From: Thiohalocapsa sp.
GTDB lineage: Bacteria > Pseudomonadota > Gammaproteobacteria > Chromatiales > Chromatiaceae
Reading direction: 5' to 3'
Assembly: GCF_019695415.1 (NCBI RefSeq)
Contig: NZ_JAIFKJ010000587.1
Coordinates: 1-6,456 of the forward strand
Length of the DNA: 6,456 nt
This document shows, in pieces, positions 1-3,593 of this stretch (positions are counted from its first letter, which is position 1; the number at the start of each line of letters is the position of its first letter). The position numbers and the translations under genes were made by a program. The notes beneath the pieces were generated by a model. It was not told the DNA's origin and did no database searches. It saw nothing but the letters and a program-made list of their open reading frames with translations.

Positions 1-366
1 GTGGCCTGGACCCATGCGAAAGTGTGAAGCGGGGGGCTGAGGGTGCATGTCGGCGAACGTGTAGATTTCTTCCAGGCCGGGCAGCGGGCTCGTCACCGGG
101 ACGGGTACCGAAGCACCGTCTTCGATGAAGTCCGGCAGCGTCAACCGGACCCGATCCGGCGCTTCTGTGGCGCCCGCCGGGGTGGCCGCGCCGAGCGCCG
201 CCAGTGCGGCCTCTGCAGCGCCGGGGGGCGGCATCACATCGGCGGCAGCTGCCCGTCGCAGGCCACAGGCTGCGAGTGGGAGCCAGGCCGCAGTCTGGGC
301 GAGCATGCGGCGGCGCCGATCGAGCGGCGCCGGAGCGCCCGCACGCGGATCAGAAAGCCTATTCAT
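1..366 (-). CDS. soxY: SoxY-like sulfur carrier protein, 3' end cut by window
   Basis: SoxY with SoxZ forms the periplasmic carrier that holds thiosulfate-derived sulfur on a cysteine near the SoxY C-terminus. The 122 visible residues begin with a Tat-like signal: R18-R19-R20-M21-L22 (RRxFL pattern with F replaced by M), then a short hydrophobic stretch ending L31-A32-A33-C34, which also reads as a lipobox. The mature part has SoxY-like blocks: an AALAALGAATPAGA segment (about 53-66), VRLTLPDFIEDGASVPVPV (about 73-91) and FADMHPQPPASHFRMGP (about 104-120). The C-terminal Gly-Gly-Cys-Gly-Gly swinging arm would lie beyond base 1, so the catalytic cysteine cannot be checked. The ATG at 366-364 overlaps the stop of the upstream DUF1566 gene (ATGA). 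No clear Shine-Dalgarno precedes it, suggesting translational coupling. The SoxY family call is from motif memory; the lipoprotein idea is inference. Confidence 0.8.
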   Translation of the reverse strand, partial: MNRLSDPRAGAPAPLDRRRRMLAQTAAWLPLAACGLRRAAAADVMPPPGAAEAALAALGAATPAGATEAPDRVRLTLPDFIEDGASVPVPVTSPLPGLEEIYTFADMHPQPPASHFRMGPGH

Positions 367-896
367 TTGGCGGTCCGGACCAGGCGCAGGTGGTGGGCAA
401 GGCTCGGGGCGTGGGGCTCTACGCCCTCAGGGCCGAAGCTCAGCGCATAAACACGCTGGTCGGGGTCGTCCTCCCGCGCGCTGGCGGTCCAGAAGAAATC
501 TGACGCCGTGTTCGGAAACACGGACAGGTTGATGCGCGGGTCCTCACAGCCGCGCTCGATGATCAGCGCGAGGTCGCGCAGGCCGGGCACGCGCCAGTCG
601 TTGAAGAAGTGCTCGCCGCTCGCGTTGACCTCGTCGGCGGCGGCCTGGGCGGCGGGCCAGGCATAGGCTTTTGCCTCGCCGTCACAGGTCTCGCCGTTCC
701 AGGCCTGGCCGAGGGCGCATCGCATCCACATGAGGCCGGATGCGCTGTCGGTGACGGTGCCGTCGCTATTGTCGACGAAGCGCTCGGTGGGGGCGGAAAG
801 CGGGTGCTGACTGGTATCGCAGCGCTGCTCGGCCAAGACCGCCGCAGGCGCCACCGTGAGCGCGGTCAGCAGCGGCAGAAAAAGGGCAATACGCAT
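363..896 (-). CDS. secreted DUF1566 (Lcl C-terminal-like) protein
   Basis: A 177-aa exported protein of unknown biochemical function. Residues 1-22 form a Sec signal peptide (MRIALFLPLL core, cleavage probably after AVLA). The rest is one DUF1566 domain with its usual marks: RFVDNSDGTVTDSASGLMWMRC (about 39-60, in two adjoining blocks), a W80-containing helix, NDWRVPGLRDL (99-109), a C117 segment, INLSVFPNT (122-130), FFWTAS (134-139) and a closing LRLVR (170-174). Four cysteines remain in the mature part (C26, C60, C71, C117), so disulfides are plausible in the periplasm. The ATG at 896 was chosen because it places the signal peptide at the N-terminus; the frame is open to 1067, but that extension is Pro/Ala/Arg-rich and runs into the cytochrome gene. 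Its stop overlaps the soxY start. The role is unknown; context suggests a partner in periplasmic sulfur metabolism. Confidence 0.85.
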   Translation of the reverse strand: MRIALFLPLLTALTVAPAAVLAEQRCDTSQHPLSAPTERFVDNSDGTVTDSASGLMWMRCALGQAWNGETCDGEAKAYAWPAAQAAADEVNASGEHFFNDWRVPGLRDLALIIERGCEDPRINLSVFPNTASDFFWTASAREDDPDQRVYALSFGPEGVEPHAPSLAHHLRLVRTAK

Positions 897-907
897 GGCG
901 TCAACCG

Positions 908-922
908 CGGCGGGTGCCGCCG
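908..922 (-). other. hairpin just upstream of DUF1566 start
   Basis: A perfect 6-bp stem (CGGCGG/CCGCCG) with a 3-base loop ends 11 bases before the DUF1566 ATG at 896, where the ribosome-binding site should be. No Shine-Dalgarno-like GGAG is visible there. It may lower translation initiation or be melted by translating ribosomes; in DNA this GC-rich, chance formation is also possible. Confidence 0.35.
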
Positions 923-942
923 GTGATGTTCGAATCGGGGCC

Positions 943-973
943 GGTGGGAGGGCAGGGATTCTCCCCTCCCACC
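943..973 (-). other. 10-bp inverted repeat between cytochrome and DUF1566 genes
   Basis: GGTGGGAGGG at 943-952 pairs perfectly with CCCTCCCACC at 964-973 around an 11-base loop. It lies in the 115-bp gap after the cytochrome stop (1012). No T-run follows on either strand, so it is not a classical intrinsic terminator. It may act as an mRNA 3'-end stabiliser or processing site that sets different expression for the cytochrome and the DUF1566-soxY pair. Confidence 0.55.
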
Positions 974-1011
974 GACGTGCGGCACTGCTGGTGCCGGCTC
1001 TGGGGCCGGGA

Positions 1012-1542
1012 TCAGCGACGCTCGGGCACGTACTCGCGAGTGTCGACACCGAGACCCGTGGGCTCACGCTTGAAGCCGGTGCCGAAGGCCACCGGCACCG
1101 CGGCCGTCTGCTCGGACGCGAGACCAGGCTCGATAGGCAGGCCGCGGTGCAGGTACATGGCGTAGGCCTTCATGGCCGTCATCTCATCGGATTGCGGGTC
1201 GAACCGCTCGCCGAGCTGCGGGTTCTCGATGCACCAGTTCACCATCTCCTGCCAGGGCACGACCTTGCCGTACATGGTCATGTACTTGGGGAAGGTCTGC
1301 GGGTTGGAAGCGGCGGTGTCCGGATGGCAGTTGGCGCAGGCGAGGCCGTTGCTGGTCATCTTGGGCTCACTGCCGTGCCAGAGGTCGTAACCCACTTGGA
1401 TGACCTCGTAGAGGCTATCCATCTGCGCCGCCAGCTCTTCCTCGGTGAACGGGGGGCGGGCGAAGACGGTGCTGGCGACAACAGTGGCGGCGGCGATGCC
1501 GCCGAGTCCCAGGGCGCGGCGAATGGCGATGCGGGTTTTCAT
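1012..1542 (-). CDS. secreted mono-heme c-type cytochrome, SoxA/TsdA-like
   Basis: A 176-aa periplasmic electron carrier or sulfur-active cytochrome. Residues 1-28 are a Sec signal peptide (basic MKTRIAIRR, hydrophobic core, cleavage after VFA). The single heme site is C69-A70-N71-C72-H73. The following stretch, with the W103-C104-I-E-N-P block, GERFDP and EMTAMKAYAMYLHRG (about 120-134), resembles the heme domain of thiosulfate dehydrogenase TsdA and SoxA, in which a downstream cysteine serves as axial heme ligand. C104 is the candidate for that role; M88 and M90 are alternatives. It is shorter than full SoxA or two-heme TsdA and carries only one CXXCH, so it is a one-domain relative rather than a clear orthologue. 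The start is fixed by GGAGGAG nine bases upstream of the ATG. Its position between a Tat metallophosphoesterase and soxY suggests it oxidises or accepts electrons from a sulfur intermediate (inference). Confidence 0.85.
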   Translation of the reverse strand: MKTRIAIRRALGLGGIAAATVVASTVFARPPFTEEELAAQMDSLYEVIQVGYDLWHGSEPKMTSNGLACANCHPDTAASNPQTFPKYMTMYGKVVPWQEMVNWCIENPQLGERFDPQSDEMTAMKAYAMYLHRGLPIEPGLASEQTAAVPVAFGTGFKREPTGLGVDTREYVPERR

Positions 1543-1551
1543 TGAGGTTGA

Positions 1552-1558
1552 CTCCTCC
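1552..1558 (-). promoter_or_regulatory. strong ribosome-binding site of the cytochrome gene
   Basis: GGAGGAG on the minus strand, nine bases before the ATG at 1542-1540. It fixes the cytochrome start and is the strongest Shine-Dalgarno in the operon, suggesting high translation of this gene relative to its neighbours. Confidence 0.8.
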
Positions 1559-1666
1559 AGGTTCGGTATGGCGGGCCGCTGTTAGCTGCCCCGGCGGGGC
1601 TTGTCGGCGGCCTTGTATCGTGGCGTGCGTCCGGTGGCATGAGTGCGCGCGGCGTCGCCGGGAGCT

Positions 1667-1699
1667 GCGCCGGCAGCCACCGAGGGCAGCCGCCGGCGC
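1667..1699 (-). other. long GC-rich stem-loop after the metallophosphoesterase gene
   Basis: On the minus strand, GCGCCGGC and GCCGGCGC form a perfect 8-bp outer stem. Pairing continues inward with G-U wobbles to about 15 pairs and a CTC loop. It begins 15 bases after the metallophosphoesterase stop (1715), within the 172-bp gap before the cytochrome gene. No T-tract follows, so it may be a processing or stabilising element or partial attenuator rather than a strong terminator. A smaller GCCCC/GGGGC hairpin lies at 1588-1600 in the same gap. I saw no promoter in the gap. Confidence 0.55.
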
Positions 1700-1714
1700 G
1701 CGGCGATGCGTGCG

Positions 1715-2728
1715 TCAGACCTTGAAGCCGTCCTGCATAAACGGCGTCAGAGAGTCCTCGAAGGGCTTGTACTGGACCAAGCCCTCGAAGCTCTCGCTGA
1801 GATCGATGAGCTGCACACCCTGCCCGTCGGTGGCGATGGACGGGTCGGCGCGGTTCATGCGGGTCTCGGGGTAGGCCAGCTCCACCGGCGGGTAAGGCCA
1901 GGGCCAGGAGGTGCTCATGGCCGCCACCGACGACATATTGCCGATGCGGTTGTAGAGCGTCTGATGGACATGGCCGTGATAGGACATGACGTTGTCGAAC
2001 TTCGACAGGATCTCGCGGATTTCCGGGGCATCCGAGGTCTGGAAGTTCCAGCGCGGGTAGTAGTCCCACAGCGGTGAGTGGGTGAAGATGACGATGGGCG
2101 TGCTGGGGGCGAGATCCTTCACGTCTTTCGCAAGCCACTCGAGCTGCTTCTCGTGCACGCCCCAGGGGCCCGGGATCGGGCTCTCGAGCATCTCCATGAC
2201 CGTCATCCGCTCTTTCGGGGAGAGGCCCGCTGGGGTCCAGAAGTCCTCCACCAGGATCGAGTTCAGACCGATGAAGTGCACACCCTTGTGGTCGAACGAC
2301 CAGGTCTCGTCGCCGAACAGGCCGCGCCAGGCCTCACCCATGTCGAGGTACCAGTCATGCTCGCCCGGAATGATCTTCATGGGCATCTTGAGCTCGGACA
2401 GGATCTTTTGCCCCTTGACCAGCTGGTCCTCGGTGCCGTTCTGGGCCACGTCGCCGCCGAACAGCACGAAGTCCGGCATCGGATTCATGTTGTTGACCTT
2501 GTTCACGGCGTCGATCAGCTGCTGATCGAACTTGTGATCGTCCATGCTGTAGAGGTGCGCGTCACTGATGATGGCGAAGCGGAAGGGGTCGACCTTGCCG
2601 CCGGCCTCCGCTTTGACGACATCAACGATACCGAGGTTGATACCCGCCGCCTGCGCGACCAGCGTGGCCACGCCGGCCTTACCGCTGAACGCGAGGAAAT
2701 CGCGGCGTTTCTGATTCACTTCGGACAT
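1715..2728 (-). CDS. Tat-exported calcineurin-like metallophosphoesterase
   Basis: A 337-aa two-metal hydrolase of the calcineurin-like superfamily, predicted periplasmic. The N-terminus has a Tat signal, K7-R8-R9-D10-F11-L12, followed by a weakly hydrophobic stretch to about residue 29. Metal-binding motifs appear in family order: D56-A-H58 (DxH), G91-G92-D93, G122-E123-H124-D125 where the family usually has GNH(D/E), H217 in FTHSP, and H253-V-H255 in YHGHVH. The GNH asparagine, normally a metal ligand, is replaced by glutamate. There is no C-terminal 5'-nucleotidase domain, so this is not canonical SoxB (about 550-600 aa), although SoxB belongs to the same superfamily. The ATG at 2728 is preferred over a GTG at 2737 because AGGTGGAG lies eight bases before it. 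The substrate is unknown. Being first gene of the cytochrome-DUF1566-soxY cluster suggests hydrolysis of a sulfur or phosphate ester intermediate; a SoxB-like role is inference. Confidence 0.87.
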   Translation of the reverse strand: MSEVNQKRRDFLAFSGKAGVATLVAQAAGINLGIVDVVKAEAGGKVDPFRFAIISDAHLYSMDDHKFDQQLIDAVNKVNNMNPMPDFVLFGGDVAQNGTEDQLVKGQKILSELKMPMKIIPGEHDWYLDMGEAWRGLFGDETWSFDHKGVHFIGLNSILVEDFWTPAGLSPKERMTVMEMLESPIPGPWGVHEKQLEWLAKDVKDLAPSTPIVIFTHSPLWDYYPRWNFQTSDAPEIREILSKFDNVMSYHGHVHQTLYNRIGNMSSVAAMSTSWPWPYPPVELAYPETRMNRADPSIATDGQGVQLIDLSESFEGLVQYKPFEDSLTPFMQDGFKV

Positions 2729-2736
2729 TGGCTTCA

Positions 2737-2744
2737 CTCCACCT
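2737..2744 (-). promoter_or_regulatory. ribosome-binding site deciding the metallophosphoesterase start
   Basis: AGGTGGAG on the minus strand ends eight bases before ATG 2728-2726. The alternative in-frame GTG at 2737-2735 would overlap this site, so the ATG is the better start. Confidence 0.75.
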
Positions 2745-2759
2745 TTGATTGGCTTTTGG

Positions 2760-2785
2760 GGCAGGCGTGTGGCGCTGCCGTTTTT
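2760..2785. other. stem-loop with T5 tail in the metallophosphoesterase leader
   Basis: GGCAG (2760-2764) pairs with CTGCC (2775-2779), with an inner CG/CG pair and one bulged G around a 5-base loop. TTTTT follows at 2781-2785 on the plus strand. Read on plus it resembles a weak intrinsic terminator, though no plus-strand gene ends there. Read on minus it is a leader hairpin about 16 bases upstream of the ribosome-binding site. Function uncertain. Confidence 0.3.
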
Positions 2786-2824
2786 GCTGACTCGCCGCGC
2801 TTGCCTGCCTGGCTGCGGCGTTAG

Positions 2825-3069
2825 GCCGACCGTCCAGGGGTCGGGCGCATTCGTTTGGACATCCTTGAGGAGACTGCCGATCGCATCATGCGGCGTCTGC
2901 CGATTGCGGCCTGGCTCTTTGAGTGGCGTGACCAGATTTTGTCGATATCCCTTCGATCATCGGCCTGGGCATCATCAGCCAGTGCTTATGCCGCCTCGGC
3001 GTGATTTCCCGAGCGTTTGACTCGGTGACTGTCGGTGTTTGTCCAATCGACTGCCGGGGGAGGATATAG
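2825..3069 (+). pseudogene. possible frameshifted remnant of an unidentified gene
   Basis: In one plus frame, 2825-2941 reads as plausible protein (LDILEETADRIMRRLPIAAW followed by LFEWRDQI), then turns into low-complexity Ser/Ala and stops at 3002-3004. Shifting back one frame at the T-run in ATTTTG (2936-2941) gives another plausible hydrophobic stretch, DIPSIIGLGIISQCLCRLGV, before a TAG at 3067-3069. A single-base indel in a decayed gene would explain this. No start codon with a ribosome-binding site is visible, the family is not recognised, and composition alone could produce such a reading. Confidence 0.25.
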
Positions 3070-3088
3070 ACAGCGGCAAGGGAGTCAA
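3061..3088 (-). promoter_or_regulatory. candidate sigma70 promoter for the sox-like operon
   Basis: Minus strand: -35 TTGACT at 3088-3083 and -10 TATCCT at 3066-3061, spacer 16 bases. Transcription would start near 3054, leaving a leader of about 325 bases before the metallophosphoesterase ATG at 2728. I found no better minus-strand promoter closer to the gene. The -10 is only a 4-of-6 match. Confidence 0.4.
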
Positions 3089-3298
3089 GCGGGCGAGCGG
3101 CATTTGTTCCTATCGCCGTCATTTGCCATGCCTATGCGGCGGATTTATTAATTGAGTATTTTCTTATATGTCTGCCAATTCCTCGAGTGTTGGTGTTCGG
3201 TCATTAGGGGCGCTGCTCGGGTGAAACGCAGCCTCGATCATGGCTTCGCCGTGCATGACTCAGTAGAAACCATTGGCTATGCCGGTATCGAAGAATGT

Positions 3299-3310
3299 AC
3301 TTATATAAGT
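3299..3310. promoter_or_regulatory. perfect 12-bp palindrome, possible operator
   Basis: ACTTATATAAGT is its own reverse complement and sits in an AT-rich patch about 40 bases upstream of a perfect TATAAT at 3350-3355 (plus strand). This fits a dimeric regulator site upstream of a plus-strand promoter, but no regulator is known and no second copy was seen in the window. Confidence 0.3.
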
Positions 3311-3353
3311 GCTCTCTCAATTAGATCAGTTTATCCATCCGACGAGCGGTATA

Positions 3354-3581
3354 ATGGAAAGCCGGCCTTTTTCGGGCGCAAAGCCACGACTGTGGCTGTT
3401 TGGGATGCAGTTACACAGGCGACGGGACGACGCGGGCAGGCTGCGGAGCAGTGGTCGACGGCGGCATCAACCGCAATGTCGCAAGGCGCGAGAGACCGAT
3501 GCTCAGGGAGAGACCGATACCGATGTGTTGACCATCCTGGCCAAAATCGGACGTGCTCGCCTGCACAGTAAACGCCAATAA
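3354..3581 (+). CDS. possible small basic hypothetical protein, convergent with ileS
   Basis: A 75-codon ORF opening with MESRPFSGAKPRLWLFG and ending DVLTILAKIGRARLHSKRQ, rich in arginine in the middle. It is not recognised. In favour: it converges on ileS, its stop lies inside a hairpin that could serve both genes, and AT-rich DNA with a perfect TATAAT lies at its start. Against: the TATAAT overlaps the ATG itself, so that -10 could not yield a normal leader; no good Shine-Dalgarno or -35 is visible; and part of the protein is encoded by short DNA repeats. A GTG at 3309 in the same frame is an alternative start. Treat as tentative. Confidence 0.25.
   Translation: MESRPFSGAKPRLWLFGMQLHRRRDDAGRLRSSGRRRHQPQCRKARETDAQGETDTDVLTILAKIGRARLHSKRQ
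3382..3397. other. short inverted repeat
   Basis: AGCCAC (3382-3387) and GTGGCT (3392-3397) form a 6-bp stem with a 4-base loop. On the minus strand it is followed by TTTGC, and on the plus strand by GTTTGG. It may be a weak bidirectional terminator about 200 bases past the ileS stop, or a chance repeat. Confidence 0.25.
3490..3524 (+). repeat. short direct repeats containing ACCGAT
   Basis: GAGAGACCGAT occurs at 3490-3500 and again at 3508-3518 (18-bp spacing). A third ACCGAT follows at once at 3519-3524. The repeat may be a protein-binding site cluster or small slippage duplication; it lies inside the doubtful small ORF 3354-3581. Confidence 0.5.
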
Positions 3582-3590
3582 ATCGGCGTT
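3571..3590 (-). terminator. terminator-like hairpin after ileS
   Basis: On the minus strand an 8-bp stem (AACGCCGA/TTGGCGTT, with one G-U pair) closes a TTTA loop, starting three bases after the ileS stop. The tail (TACTGTG) lacks a T-tract, so termination would be weak or factor-assisted. The element is nearly symmetrical and could serve convergent transcription as well. Confidence 0.4.
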
Positions 3591-3593
3591 GTC

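Larger units (their letters stand above)
2745..3593. other. 850-bp intergenic region between ileS and the sox-like operon
   Basis: No confident gene. The part nearer the metallophosphoesterase (2745-3060) is GC-rich and may hold a decayed coding remnant. The stretches around 3138-3180 and 3290-3360 are clearly richer in A+T than the rest of the window, as expected for regulatory or recently acquired DNA. lspA, which commonly follows ileS in Gammaproteobacteria, is not present here. Individual elements are listed separately. Confidence 0.7.

Noticed and set aside
897..1067. Upstream extension of the DUF1566 gene
   Set aside because: The extra 57 residues would precede a clear signal peptide and overlap the cytochrome gene, so the start at 896 is preferred.
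1539..2138. 199-codon minus-strand ORF spanning the gap after the metallophosphoesterase
   Set aside because: It is out of frame with the phosphoesterase C-terminus, low-complexity Arg/Pro/Ala, and has no ribosome-binding site or domain.
1715..2728. Calling the metallophosphoesterase soxB
   Set aside because: It lacks the second, 5'-nucleotidase-type domain and is far shorter than SoxB; only the superfamily and gene context agree.
2078..2824. 248-codon plus-strand ORF opposite the metallophosphoesterase
   Set aside because: Antisense shadow rich in His, Val and Asp; the minus strand has all phosphoesterase motifs, a Tat signal and a ribosome-binding site.
2886..3122. 78-codon minus-strand ORF under the promoter region
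   Set aside because: No ribosome-binding site, no recognisable content, and it spans the candidate promoter.
3152..3571. 139-codon plus-strand ORF in the intergenic region
   Set aside because: TTG start without a ribosome-binding site, mixed composition, no domain recognised; it also conflicts with the other small frame.
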